From: Microglena sp. YARC
Taxonomy: Eukaryota > Chlorophyta > Chlorophyceae > Chlamydomonadales > Chlamydomonadaceae
DNA: 64,000 nt
Assembly (NCBI GenBank): GCA_022414725.1
Contig: JAJSRW010002119.1
Span: 1 to 64,000 of the forward strand
Reading direction: 5' to 3'
The first letter of the stretch is position 1, and each line of letters opens with the position of its first letter. The position numbers and the translations under genes were made by a program. Under the pieces are notes generated by a model that was given only the letters and a program-made list of their open reading frames with translations, did no database searches and had not been told where the DNA came from. Below, piece by piece: positions 46,188 through 56,277 of the stretch.

Positions 46188-48395
46188 CTAATGGGACAAT
46201 TCACGGATTAGTGATTCCAAAATGTCATAACGAGACAAAGAAACATCTACACACTTTTTTAGATACACAGAGGTACCTATTATTGTCAAATGGGTCTTTG
46301 CTCGAGTTATAGCGGTATACAATAAGTTCTTATTCAACATTATATAAGGAGACTTATACAACACAAGCAAGACATTATCGTACTCATCACCCTGGGACTT
46401 ATGGATAGGTATACAATATCCGTACTTTATATTGTCAGAGCGAAGAAGGATCTTATTCTTAGATTTATCCAATTTCTCTATCTCCACAATACTATCATCT
46501 CTATACACACAAAAACGACCAAACTCGCCATTCAACATTGATTTGTCAATATCCACAACACCAGAGTCATTCTTTGAATACATATTTGAAACACACATGA
46601 TATCCTCACCGCTTTCAAACACAGGATCACTAGTATTATACTCATCCAAGTGAATATCAGCATTCAACATATCAACAACACTGTTATTAGGAGCCATTAT
46701 CTTAGTCTTACACTTATCTTTATTAGCACGGTAAAAATCCAATACGTGCTGCCGGATATCAGCTTCATCAGTCGAGTGGATGAATTTGACAGAATCATTA
46801 TTCAAATCGACATCAGTCAAATACACACCATCAACAACCTTCTTAGCTATAACGGGAATAAAACTACCAGGTCCCTGGCGATACAAATGAGTCAGGTGGA
46901 CGTGAGGAACAGAACCAGATCGAACAAGAGATCCCAACAAATCACCATAGCTCACACTAGGTAACTGGTTATTATCACCTATCAACACAATCATACACTC
47001 AGAGGGACAGGCCTTGATGAAACTATAGAACAAATCTATATCAACCATAGACACCTCGTCCAATATGATTAGAGAAGCTTCAAGAGGATTATTCTCCCCA
47101 CGCAATAATTTGAAACTGTAGCCATCGAACTGAGGACACAAGAGACGGTGGATTGTTTTGGCGTTCCTACCCATCTTAATAGCACTCTTACCAGTAGGCG
47201 AGGCCATCTCATAGGATATCATCTCCTCTTTTGCTATATACTCTATGCATTTGACCACAGAAGTCTTTCCAGTTCCAGGAAGACCAGTCAACACAAAGAT
47301 ACCGGATGTAGATCCAAACACAGAACGCACAGCATTCTTCTGCTCTATGTACAGAGTTAAAGAATTCTCAGACTCGAAAGAACATATATAGGAGTCGACA
47401 CAGAAACTATATCGGGTTTCATTGTCATTATAAGATGTAACTCTATCATTCACACGAACAGCAATACACTTCTCTACATGATACAGCCATTTGAACATGG
47501 TTCTCCCATCATATATATAATAAGAGTCATTGCCATTCAACTCATTCATGATGTCATCACGAGAAAACACTAATTTGAGATCGGGCAAAAGATTCTTACC
47601 CATCAATACAACGTTTTCGACCAACAAGGACACTGGATAACAAGTATGCCCCTGACTCATAGTATAGTACAAGGAGTTACTAATCACACCATTCAGGTGA
47701 CATTGTTGACACACACTATATGCTTCGCCAAACATATATATGGCTAAAAATGTTTTACTACACTCACGGTTACAATTAGACAGAGACAGGTACTCATACG
47801 GGTTTTGGCGGAATCTCTCATAAGAATACATAGGGGTGTCGACTATCTTCTTGATACATCTGATGAAGACATAGTCTTCAACGAAAACCAATTTTTTTTT
47901 ATACAACACATCGGTCTTCAATGTATATATATCATTCATCCTAACGTACAATCTTTTGTACTCATATATGATACCACGGATCAATGCACTATTAATCCAA
48001 AAGAATCCAGGATGCACTTTCACATTTAATAACAAAGAATCCAGGATGCAAGCAAAACTACTCGTGACATTGGTCATAGATTTTATACACAGATGTTGAC
48101 TAGGAGGACAAAGAGATATTAGGTATTTGCTAAAGGATTTGGTGAAGTCAGAACACACACAAAGGGTGGTGTCCACGGAGATGTTTCGAATTGTACTAGT
48201 ACCGTCCATACAGGAAAAAGACACACTCAAGCCCTTGAAAAAGACACACTTCTTTCTACACACAGATTCTAATAGAGGCAAGTCAGGGGAAAACATTTGC
48301 CTATCATTATCATAGTAAGAGAACTTTTTGCCGTTCACAGTTAAGACATAACGAGACTTTGTCTCGACGACACTTGTTATATGGCCGTTTATCAT
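46188..48395 (-). CDS. RecD-like SF1B DNA helicase, 735 residues
   Basis: The C-terminal half holds the helicase core: Walker A FVLTGLPGTGKTSVVKC, Walker B LIILDEVSMVDIDLF, motif III LIGDNNQLPSVSYGD, then HLTHLYRQ, and near the end IPIHKSQGDEYDNV and LLYTAITRAKTHLTIIG (UvrD-C2 type). This order is that of RecD/RecD2 5'-3' helicases, which several giant viruses encode. All key residues are intact. The N-terminal 330 residues are not recognised and include Cys pairs (CVCQQ-type, read as SVCQQCHLNG) that may bind zinc. The first in-frame ATG is at 48395; translation further upstream would need a non-ATG start. It probably acts in viral DNA replication or repair. Confidence 0.88.
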   Translation of the reverse strand: MINGHITSVVETKSRYVLTVNGKKFSYYDNDRQMFSPDLPLLESVCRKKCVFFKGLSVSFSCMDGTSTIRNISVDTTLCVCSDFTKSFSKYLISLCPPSQHLCIKSMTNVTSSFACILDSLLLNVKVHPGFFWINSALIRGIIYEYKRLYVRMNDIYTLKTDVLYKKKLVFVEDYVFIRCIKKIVDTPMYSYERFRQNPYEYLSLSNCNRECSKTFLAIYMFGEAYSVCQQCHLNGVISNSLYYTMSQGHTCYPVSLLVENVVLMGKNLLPDLKLVFSRDDIMNELNGNDSYYIYDGRTMFKWLYHVEKCIAVRVNDRVTSYNDNETRYSFCVDSYICSFESENSLTLYIEQKNAVRSVFGSTSGIFVLTGLPGTGKTSVVKCIEYIAKEEMISYEMASPTGKSAIKMGRNAKTIHRLLCPQFDGYSFKLLRGENNPLEASLIILDEVSMVDIDLFYSFIKACPSECMIVLIGDNNQLPSVSYGDLLGSLVRSGSVPHVHLTHLYRQGPGSFIPVIAKKVVDGVYLTDVDLNNDSVKFIHSTDEADIRQHVLDFYRANKDKCKTKIMAPNNSVVDMLNADIHLDEYNTSDPVFESGEDIMCVSNMYSKNDSGVVDIDKSMLNGEFGRFCVYRDDSIVEIEKLDKSKNKILLRSDNIKYGYCIPIHKSQGDEYDNVLLVLYKSPYIMLNKNLLYTAITRAKTHLTIIGTSVYLKKCVDVSLSRYDILESLIRELSH

Positions 48396-48626
48396 AATAC
48401 ACAACAATTACATACATAAATACTCACACTTATATCATTTTTTTACACAAAAAATCATACAAATCAGTGCGAGCTCACTCTCTTAGACACATACAGATTT
48501 GAGATCAACGACTTAAGTACACTCGGACTAGGGAAATTATGTTACATAATATACAGAGTCCCAAAAAAGTCATATTGTATGTGTTAAAATACTCGCGACT
48601 TTTTTTACACAAATTATAATATTTAT

Positions 48627-49070
48627 ATGTATATACACATGTCTCCAAGACAACAAAGACAACTTCCATCAGAAATTTTAGAAAAAATTGGATCTCATTC
48701 GGATCTTATAACTGCACAAAATATTGCCATGGCGTTACCTTTACCAGAATTAAAGAAAAATCTGAATATCATAAAAAATAAAATTAAAGAACTACAAGAT
48801 AGAAGAGGGCAAATTACGAGGTCTACGGCAGGACATCCTAGAGATGAAGATATGTACACGTATGCAATGTTATTTAATGAATTTGATGCAATATCAACAA
48901 TGCTTAAAAATATGAGACAACAAGACATAAACTCAATTTTAAAGTCAAAAATATCAGACTACCAGGAACCAGTTACATATGAACAAACAGACTACGACAA
49001 TTATTTCGATAAATCACCGTCACCACCAAATAAATCGCCATCGTCACCAAAAAAATCATCGACTAGATAA
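48627..49070 (+). CDS. Small F-box-like protein, 147 residues
   Basis: The N-terminus has an F-box-like start (QLPSEILEKIGSHSDLITAQ), as in viral adaptors that link substrates to SCF ubiquitin ligases. A Lys-rich helical middle follows, then a Ser/Pro/Lys tail (SPSPPNKSPSSPKKSSTR). Only the first helix of the F-box is clear, so the assignment is moderate. Met1 or Met5 could be the start. It is divergent from the helicase gene with about 230 bp between them, where promoters should lie. Confidence 0.6.
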   Translation: MYIHMSPRQQRQLPSEILEKIGSHSDLITAQNIAMALPLPELKKNLNIIKNKIKELQDRRGQITRSTAGHPRDEDMYTYAMLFNEFDAISTMLKNMRQQDINSILKSKISDYQEPVTYEQTDYDNYFDKSPSPPNKSPSSPKKSSTR

Positions 49071-49219
49071 TTTAATTTATGTATCCATCGAATATAAATT
49101 GATTCCATGGATAACTTATAAGGCAGGCTTGTTATAGTCAATTACGCGGGGTCACAGGAATATTACATAGGTAATACCCCATAAAGAAAAGGGGCTGTGT
49201 ACATGGATAGCAATACCAG

Positions 49220-49555
49220 ATGGCAGCAGACAAAGAAGAAATAAACATTGCATTAGTAACACACGCATCAGTTGCAGATTGTGTAGGAGTTCAAGAACTC
49301 ATCCGATTGGGTGCAGATGTTAAGTACAAACATGGTCTGGGGTTGCTCCTCGCTGCAGCAAAGGGACATTCATACATCATCAAGATTTTTGTGAGCGCGG
49401 GGGTGGATGATCCACACACATTGAATATTGCATCCAGAATTGCTCTGGTCAACAAGCATTTTGAAGACGCAGTATATTTGCTTGCGTGGGCCGATATGTA
49501 TGCATCAGGGCGTATTACCACGAATCACAATGCGATTACAGCAGACAATACATAA
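49220..49555 (+). CDS. Short ankyrin-repeat protein, 111 residues
   Basis: One to two ankyrin repeats are visible (VQELIRLGADVKYKHGLGLL, then LLAAAKGHSYIIKIFVSAG), followed by a degenerate third (ALVNKHFEDAVYLLAWADMY). Ankyrin proteins are abundant in giant viruses and mediate binding to host proteins. It is much shorter than typical viral ankyrin proteins and could be a remnant. Confidence 0.65.
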   Translation: MAADKEEINIALVTHASVADCVGVQELIRLGADVKYKHGLGLLLAAAKGHSYIIKIFVSAGVDDPHTLNIASRIALVNKHFEDAVYLLAWADMYASGRITTNHNAITADNT

Positions 49556-49667
49556 GTACGCGAGCTCCCAAAAACATGTGCAATATTAAAAGATGTATAT
49601 TTAAAAAATCGAAGCGTACAAACAAACAACAAACAACAAACAACAAACACACACAACAACACAACAA

Positions 49668-50694
49668 TGAACTTCGATGGAGAATATGTCTATGTCATCG
49701 AGGAGAGGGAATTTGTAAAAACAGGAGAATTTATCTAGAAAGTAGGGATAAGTGCGCGAATTATCAAAAGAATGGCAGAATACCCGCTTGGGTCCCATGT
49801 ACATATGGTAGCCAAAGTAAACGATGCAGTCAAAGCAGAAAAGGAAATTTTGCAACAACTAAAAAAATACAACACAATCATACAACGAAAAGATGTCGGG
49901 ACAGAATACTTCCAAGGAGACATATGTACGATCATTACAGTCATATCACAAGTGGTCATTATGCTTCAAGGAGACTGCGCGGATATACCGTTACAAGACG
50001 ATGTATTCGACAATGACATTGAAGCAGAGGAGATCAATACTGATACGTGTATAAGTGACACAGATGTCGCGGAGACACATATCAAAGACGAAGAAGGTTC
50101 TGACGATATGGTGGATAAGATACAAGATGATACAAACGCGAAAGAGAGCTATATTGATCCTATTGTACTCGTTCACAAGTACATTTCCAACATCAAAAGC
50201 GAATTACAAGGGACCACAATATCTGCTATAGAGTTCTACGAAACTATGATGAAAACAATCAATCTACCACGTAATTTCAAATATAATAGTTTTACAACAT
50301 TCCTCAAGAAACACAAGCTTGGGGAAATTGACACAGTATGTGGACCTATGATCATATTCCCGGATGAGACGGAAGAAACTAACCAACCTTTTACTGAAAA
50401 AAACAAAAAAAAGAGTATGAAAGATTTTGTTAACAAACATATTGTCAAAGAGAATGGATCATATTTCACTCTAAAGCAAGCTAAACAGGCTTTTATTGCA
50501 AGTGAAAGTTTCAACGGTAAAGTTATACATGGGATACAAAGTAGTTCCTGGTGTATTTGACAAAGATGATTATCTGAATAATGACTTGCAAGAAGTCTTG
50601 AAATGTGTATGTCTGGACCAGAAAAAGATTAAAAGGAAAGCTGAAAAGAATGTATTCATTGGATACAAAATTGTTTTTCACGAATAACTAACGA
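49668..50694 (+). pseudogene. T5orf172/GIY-YIG-like protein, copy 1, broken
   Basis: It begins MNFDGEYVYVIEEREFVKTG, closely parallel to the intact copy at 50851. An in-frame TAG at 49736-49738 replaces the expected Tyr codon of the conserved YKVG motif. Beyond it the T5orf172 pattern continues (QRKDVGTEYFQGDI), then an acidic linker, then a domain shared with copy 2 (PIVLVHKYISNIKSE). The C-terminal module differs from copy 2 (FVNKHIVKENGSYFTLKQAK). A frameshift near 50525-50540 moves its end to another phase (FDKDDYLNNDLQEVL, KNVFIGYKIVF), open to 50687. A protein starting at Met 49772 would lack the catalytic N-terminus. Confidence 0.85.
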
Positions 50695-50850
50695 AATATT
50701 AATTTCAGAAAACGTACAGTTGTAGGTACTTCAGGTGAGAAATGAATAAGGGACTTAAAGGGAATAGTAATTTTCAATTAAAATTTTTGATAAGTACACA
50801 AACAACAACAAACACAAGCGACCAATCCAAAACAAACAAACAACAAAACA

Positions 50851-51798
50851 ATGAACTTCAAAGAAGAGTATGTATACCTCATTGAGGAGCGAGAATTTAT
50901 AAAAACAGGAGAATGCATATACAAAGTAGGGAGAAGCGCGCACATTCTAGACAGAATGACCTCATACTCGAAAGGGTCACATGTTTACATGGTACTCAAA
51001 GTTAAAGACTCTATCAAATCAGAAAGGGAAATACTGCAACAACTAAACAAATACAACGCAGTCGTACAAAGGAAAGATATAGGAACAGAATACTTCCAGG
51101 GACATATATATACAATCATAGCAGCCATGTCACAAGTAGTCGCTATGATTCACGGGGAATACACGAATATACCATTGCACGACAAAATAGTCGACTTTGA
51201 TATTGCATTAGATGAAATATCAACCGATACATATACGAGTGACACGGAAGACGATGAGCCGCATGTCAAAGACGAAGAAGATGTTGGCGATACAAGTGAT
51301 ACGACACAAGATGATACAAAGGAGGAGGAATCGTACATTGATCCTATTGTACTCGTTCACAAGTACGTTTCCAACATCAAAAGTGAATTTGAAGGTGACT
51401 CTATATCTGCAATAGAGCTATATGAAACTATGGTGAAAACAACCAATGTACCACGTACATTCAAATACAATAGTTTTATAACAGTACTCAAGAAACACAA
51501 GATTGGAGAAATTGAAACAGAATGGGGACCAATACTCATATTCCCAGAAGTGAAGAAGTATGTGAAAGAACAAGACAAAGTGAAAATGTTCATCAGTGAA
51601 TGCTGTGAAGTCAAACCAAGTAATAGGGTATCTACTATTTGTCTTTTGAATGCGTTCATTAAATGGTCGAGACACAATTACACATCAAAATGGTTCGTCC
51701 CGCAAATGGAAAAAAACGGTTTTGAAAAGAAAGGACTCAGATTGAATGGTATCCAAACTAAATGCTTTGACGGAATTATATTGAATAAGGAAGTTTAA
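50851..51798 (+). CDS. T5orf172/GIY-YIG-like protein, copy 2, 315 residues
   Basis: The N-terminal 95 residues match the T5orf172/MUG113 pattern of the GIY-YIG nuclease superfamily: YVYLIEEREF, CIYKVGRSAHILDRMTSY, SEREILQQL, QRKDIGTEYFQG. An acidic linker follows (about residues 110-165), then a wing-helix-like domain (SAIELYETMVKTTNVPRTF, LKKHKIGEIETEWGPILIFP). The last 75 residues (KMFISECCEVKPSNRVST, WFVPQMEKNGFEKKGLRLNG) resemble the C-terminus of the D5 primase-helicase at 52235-54835. Such proteins are common in giant viruses; a DNA-binding or endonuclease role is inferred. It starts MNFKEEYVYL at the first ATG. Confidence 0.82.
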   Translation: MNFKEEYVYLIEEREFIKTGECIYKVGRSAHILDRMTSYSKGSHVYMVLKVKDSIKSEREILQQLNKYNAVVQRKDIGTEYFQGHIYTIIAAMSQVVAMIHGEYTNIPLHDKIVDFDIALDEISTDTYTSDTEDDEPHVKDEEDVGDTSDTTQDDTKEEESYIDPIVLVHKYVSNIKSEFEGDSISAIELYETMVKTTNVPRTFKYNSFITVLKKHKIGEIETEWGPILIFPEVKKYVKEQDKVKMFISECCEVKPSNRVSTICLLNAFIKWSRHNYTSKWFVPQMEKNGFEKKGLRLNGIQTKCFDGIILNKEV

Positions 51799-52234
51799 TA
51801 GAGTTGTCGTTTTGACGTTTGTTAACCATAAACGAAAAAAAGCGGAATAGCAACCGAAAATCAATATGTAATTTTATGTGTAATTTTATTAAATGTAAGA
51901 ATTATAGGCAAAAGGGTCGGTAAACCTGATTTTGTAATTTATGTGAAATTTTATAAAATGTAAGAATTATAGGCAAAAGGGTCGGTAAACCTGATTTTGT
52001 AATCACTGTAATCGCTTTTTGACATTGTTTGATATATATTTATCATCCATTCATAAATATAACTACTTTTTACTAAGAAATAGAATTACAAAAACAATAA
52101 ATTATTATTATATATAGTAAAGTATACGTTAGAAGAGACAAAAAAGGGGAAAAACTAAAAATTACAAGAAATTACACTTTGTATATTCTCTCTATTGTTA
52201 AATCGTCACAAAAATTACAAACAAATTACAAAAA
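51799..52234. other. Intergenic region with a 65-bp tandem duplication
   Basis: Two copies of a segment containing gtaagaattataggcaaaag and ggtcggtaaacctgattttg lie at about 51894-51956 and 51959-52006. No gene is seen. The genes on both sides converge here, so terminator functions would be expected. Confidence 0.7.
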
Positions 52235-54835
52235 TTACATTTCTATCATTTTCAATGCAATACCGTTATATCCATTAGTTGCAACACCATTTATCCTAAC
52301 ACTTTTTCTTTCGAATCCTTTTTGTTCCATTTTTGGGACGAAAATCTTAGAACTCCAAAATTCACCTGACCATTCGTTGAAGCAATCTCTTAAATTGACA
52401 ACTGATACCTTGTTACCAGGTTGGACGTCGCAACATTCTTTAATGAACATTTTCATCTTGTCTAGTTCTTCTAAATAACTACGTCCAAAGTCTTTCACCT
52501 TCTTTGGGGCGCCCTTCTTCAAATCTTGTGATGCATACCATTTAACGGACCCTTGGACTAACCAATTGAACACACCAGGCAAATCAGCCCTTAGCTTGTC
52601 CTTCAAGTCATTATCTCGTTGTCTTTTATACAATGTAGGCTTCTCACCGGGTTCTAAATCAGTGAATGTAACAGGGAAATGGATGCAAATGAGCCGTTCA
52701 ATGATGGCTATGTCAACCTCAGATATTATGGGCATACAATTGGTATTCAGGATGCATTGTTGTCTAGGTATGATCTCAATAGGATCCTTAAACTTGGCCG
52801 CTGCGGGAATTGTGTCTCCTCCTGAGAACAATTTGACTGTATCCATTCTTAGTCGGTCTCCGGGACTCAATTCATTGAATACAGCAAGTCGCGCTCCCCT
52901 TATTTTGGCCTTTTCAGCATCCATATTGGCTACATTCTTGTTTTCAATTAGGACACCAGTGTTCATCTCAATATACATTCGGTTCATAATCAGTTGCAGC
53001 ACTTGTGATATTAAACTTTTGCAATTACGACCACTACCCGTCATTATCACGAAGATTTCCTCTTTCACTTCGCCTGTGATAGAGTACCCAAGTAGTTTTT
53101 GGATGAAAGATACCATCTCGTGATCCTCTGCCATTGCCGAGGTTAATATACTTTCTATCAGGGCAGTTGATGCGTTTGGATTGTAATACACGTTGCATAT
53201 ATTGAATATCATGTCTTGTGGTTGACGATCCCTTAACTCCCCGGTTCTTAGATCAACAACTCCGTTTTTGACTCCTAGTAGATATGGGAAGCAGTCTAAT
53301 TCGTTGTGAAAGTTGGGGCTTCTAAAATGAACCGCTGCAGTTTTCATAATGCTCCCCATACCTGCTGATGTCTTGACTCTGTTTTCCATGGCATTGATCA
53401 TGGTCTTTAGTTTATTTAATCGTTTTTGTTCTTCTTCTTGATTGTCTCCTTCTTTTGGAACATCTTCGGACACGGCATGGGATAACTGTTTGAGGAGGGC
53501 GGATACTCGAGACATGATGGTGGAGTACAAATGATTTTCTTTGTACTCGATCCATATTGTTTGTTTTTCGTCGAATAAATAGTATATATCTGTGTTGACG
53601 TATTTGATTGTGTCTTTAAAGAGTCTGTATACTAGATCGCTCATTCCCATGTCTTTGTCTGTAATATTATTTATGAGCGTCTGTTTATCATCATTGTCCA
53701 TTACGTCTATCTGCATCGAAGCATTGTATTTCTGCATAATAGCATTGTATGCTTCTATATCATCTTCCTTCGCCCACGACCTCAATGAGCAGATTGTCAA
53801 CCCCCGGTCAGTCATGGCTCTCCATTTCTTCTCGCATTCACTTATTCTGAACTTGATGCTGTGTTTGCTGAACTCGACCCAAGACTGTAAAAGCTCCCGT
53901 TCATTTATGTTATGTAAGCAGAAACCCGTTTTAATCCACGAATCATACTCTTCTGCACGTTGGGGTGACACTATGTCAACTAGCTTCAAAGCTAACTCGG
54001 TGTAATCTTCAGTAGAGGATAGCGTTGCACCGGATGGAGTGACAGACGAAGAGTTTACAAATGAAATACACGACTTTGTGCTACTTAAAGACTTTTTGGT
54101 TTGTGACCCTTTTGTGGAGTAAATGCATTCATGTTTGTACCGGATAGACAGGCGATCAACTAGATTAATGTTGGAATCGGTATACTCCTTTCCGAACGTC
54201 GCTTTCCAGGGGAATTGTTCATTTGGTTTCTTTGATCCGTACATGAGCCAGTTGTTGCGTTCAATGACCGCCTCGTCATATATGCTATGTGGGTTGTTCA
54301 GCACCCCAGGAATACATAGCTTGTCGGAGTGTTCATCTAGGAACCTTTGTCGTATGGCGTATTGAATCTCTGGACATGTGACGATATCCGGGTATTGGAT
54401 GTGGAATCCGTCCTTATAACACCCGGCTTTCGAGGGATCCTGTCTGGGACTTGGCTTCTCAAGCAGATATAACACGTAATCCGGGTTCTCAACGTAGTCT
54501 CTGATGATGATTCCTAGTGCATCCAGGATTGGTTTGATGTGTTCTTCCATGTCATACAAACGCTCTTTGTGTTCCCCTTGTTTGAAGTCGAAATCTATGA
54601 GAATGGGAGACACAGATTGGTGAGCCTCTGTAATTGACAAAGATGCACCGCTTTTCAGAGCGTCTTTGTAGAGAGCCATGAAGTGTTGTATGTGAGTTTG
54701 TGGAATGCAATACGAACCGCCATCAAAGCTTGTGTGGGTAAATGGTTTGTTCCGGCCAACCTTGAACTCTTGCATAAACTCATTTAAGGATTTGATAGAT
54801 TCAACAGTATTAATAGTTTCTTTGGGCGGAAACAT
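52235..54835 (-). CDS. D5-like primase-helicase, 866 residues
   Basis: This is the NCLDV replication primase-helicase. The N-terminal archaeo-eukaryotic primase part has ISPILIDFDFK-like residues (read as SPILIDFDFKQGE, DxD) and GFHIQYP. A PriCT-like region (YDSWIKTGFCLHNI) and the D5 N domain follow. The SF3 helicase then has Walker A MTGSGRNCKSLISQ, motif B RLAVFNELSPGDRLRMD with SGGDTI, motif C QCILNTNCMPI and an Arg near IERLICIHFP. Walker A carries Cys where the family has Gly (NGKS), from a single GGC-to-TGC type change, so ATP binding may be impaired. The C-terminal 75 residues resemble the tail of the T5orf172 copy 2. The start ATG at 54835 is clear. Confidence 0.92.
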   Translation of the reverse strand: MFPPKETINTVESIKSLNEFMQEFKVGRNKPFTHTSFDGGSYCIPQTHIQHFMALYKDALKSGASLSITEAHQSVSPILIDFDFKQGEHKERLYDMEEHIKPILDALGIIIRDYVENPDYVLYLLEKPSPRQDPSKAGCYKDGFHIQYPDIVTCPEIQYAIRQRFLDEHSDKLCIPGVLNNPHSIYDEAVIERNNWLMYGSKKPNEQFPWKATFGKEYTDSNINLVDRLSIRYKHECIYSTKGSQTKKSLSSTKSCISFVNSSSVTPSGATLSSTEDYTELALKLVDIVSPQRAEEYDSWIKTGFCLHNINERELLQSWVEFSKHSIKFRISECEKKWRAMTDRGLTICSLRSWAKEDDIEAYNAIMQKYNASMQIDVMDNDDKQTLINNITDKDMGMSDLVYRLFKDTIKYVNTDIYYLFDEKQTIWIEYKENHLYSTIMSRVSALLKQLSHAVSEDVPKEGDNQEEEQKRLNKLKTMINAMENRVKTSAGMGSIMKTAAVHFRSPNFHNELDCFPYLLGVKNGVVDLRTGELRDRQPQDMIFNICNVYYNPNASTALIESILTSAMAEDHEMVSFIQKLLGYSITGEVKEEIFVIMTGSGRNCKSLISQVLQLIMNRMYIEMNTGVLIENKNVANMDAEKAKIRGARLAVFNELSPGDRLRMDTVKLFSGGDTIPAAAKFKDPIEIIPRQQCILNTNCMPIISEVDIAIIERLICIHFPVTFTDLEPGEKPTLYKRQRDNDLKDKLRADLPGVFNWLVQGSVKWYASQDLKKGAPKKVKDFGRSYLEELDKMKMFIKECCDVQPGNKVSVVNLRDCFNEWSGEFWSSKIFVPKMEQKGFERKSVRINGVATNGYNGIALKMIEM

Positions 54836-54974
54836 TATTTTTATCCTATCTCGTGTATAATTTACATTACACGAGATCGTTTTAAGTGTTTTTTAAAAAA
54901 TGAAACACACAAAAAGGACTTAAGAGTTAACGGGTATAGTGTATTATATACACGATATAATACGTGCTTTAATT
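54836..54974. promoter_or_regulatory. Divergent promoter region with palindromes
   Basis: This is the short region between the D5 gene and the gene at 54975. A palindrome tctcgtgta / tacacgaga (10-nt spacer) spans 54849-54876. A second, gtgtattatatacac, lies at 54939-54953, about 20 nt from the right gene. They may be operator or promoter elements. Confidence 0.4.
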
Positions 54975-55316
54975 ATGGAAAAGAAAGGATATTCATCAAT
55001 GACCAAGTCGAAATATGCAGAATTTGATGTTGCTATAAGGCAGTATCTGAATGGAGTTAAATACGTAGATGCCGATAAAGTTGCGGTAGATATACTTGCA
55101 ATATTAAGTGATGTCACAATGTTTGATCCAAGCATTTCGTCGTACAACAAAGATGTAATTGATAAACGAAGACAAGAAACAGGTAAAACGACTTACGAGC
55201 TACTGAACCGTAAGTACTACGACACACACAAGGATCAGATTGACAAGAAAAATGTCATAAACACAAGATTACGTAGAGCGGCAAAAAAAGAACTAGATGA
55301 GATCAATGAACTATAA
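54975..55316 (+). CDS. Hypothetical protein, 113 residues
   Basis: The first ATG in frame is at 54975 (MEKKGYSSMTKSKYAEF). The protein is charged and helical, ending in a Lys/Arg-rich stretch (NTRLRRAAKKELDEINEL). No known motif is seen. The frame is open without breaks and has viral-type AT-rich codons. Its divergent position next to the D5 gene may mean co-regulation. Confidence 0.6.
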   Translation: MEKKGYSSMTKSKYAEFDVAIRQYLNGVKYVDADKVAVDILAILSDVTMFDPSISSYNKDVIDKRRQETGKTTYELLNRKYYDTHKDQIDKKNVINTRLRRAAKKELDEINEL

Positions 55317-55540
55317 AGACAGTGACTCAAGTAATGACGGTAATGTGTCAGCAAAATAAAATGTTATTTTTTTAAGAATCTACGGGTACGGTAGTATTAA
55401 CCGATAAATTTCCGTAAATCATAACACATTGTAATGGCGTATTGCTAATATTACATCGCGAATCTTACATGGTCACGATATGTAAACAGTTACACGAATC
55501 ATCGAATGTAGTATATCGGCAACAACAAGGTATAAAAAAG

Positions 55541-55575
<35 letters not shown>

Positions 55576-55599
55576 TTTATCCCGCCTTTTTCTTAACAC
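55317..55599. other. Intergenic region with a 30-bp T-run
   Basis: It contains the left edge of the 675-bp duplication (55478) and a T-run at 55545-55574, which reads as poly(A) about 25 nt past the stop of the minus-strand gene. No gene is seen. Confidence 0.6.
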
Positions 55600-56022
55600 T
55601 TATAGTGTGCTCTTGATAACATTAGTCATGCTAGCGACGATCGTATTGATCATCTCATAATCCTTCGCGATAGTGGCTTTGCATAGCTTGTCGTTCATGA
55701 CCTTCATACACTCGATAAATCGATCGTTTTTCCTGTCATCCACGGGAACAGTAGGCTCTGGAGTAGGATCATCGCAATCGTCATCCTGAGGGAGTGGCAT
55801 TTTGGACAGGACATGCAAGATGTCTTTCTCTGTCTGTTTGACATGCTCAGAGTTAATCTTGATTTGATTCAGCCTGGCTATCACCTTTTCAAACCCATGT
55901 GCATCAACTGCCTTTTGTAAAGCAATGCACCTGGTCTCGTTAGCGGACTTCATAGAATATCCAAAAGCACGAAGGCTGATGGGAACAGTCTTGATGACAG
56001 ACATAGGCAAAGACATAGACAT
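55600..56022 (-). CDS. Small NCLDV-type protein (DUF5771-like), copy A, 140 residues
   Basis: The N-terminal half (SLRAFGYSMKSANETRCIAL, then AVDAHGFEKVIARLNQIKI) has the pattern of short giant-virus proteins with a GYS-K and a later G--V-R-LN motif, which I recall as DUF5771; the function of that family is unknown. An acidic Pro-rich linker (DDDCDDPTPEPTVPVDD) precedes a helical C-terminus. The protein is identical to copy B. AAAATTGA lies 67 nt upstream of the ATG, and a (TTTG)n leader lies between. Confidence 0.75.
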   Translation of the reverse strand: MSMSLPMSVIKTVPISLRAFGYSMKSANETRCIALQKAVDAHGFEKVIARLNQIKINSEHVKQTEKDILHVLSKMPLPQDDDCDDPTPEPTVPVDDRKNDRFIECMKVMNDKLCKATIAKDYEMINTIVASMTNVIKSTL

Positions 56023-56088
56023 GTTGTTTTGTTGTTTGTTTGTTTGTTTGTTTGTTTGTTTTAATAACCGGTCCCTTTTATTACTGTT

Positions 56089-56096
56089 TCAATTTT
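56089..56096 (-). promoter_or_regulatory. AAAATTGA early-promoter-like word, copy A gene
   Basis: The octamer is exact on the minus strand, 67 nt before the start at 56022, and is followed by CAGTAATAAAAGGGACCGG. AAAATTGA is the established early-gene promoter word of mimiviruses. Confidence 0.65.
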
Positions 56097-56277
56097 TTTT
56101 TCATTGTCAATATTTATCCAACTCATGTGATAACTAGTTTAAATTCAATAGTATATGTAAACAGTTACACGAATCATCGAATGTAGTATATCGGCAACAA
56201 CAAGGTATAAAAAAGAAGGTTCTTTTTTTTTTTTGTTTTTTTTTTTTTTTTTGTTTATCCCGCCTTTTTCTGAACAC

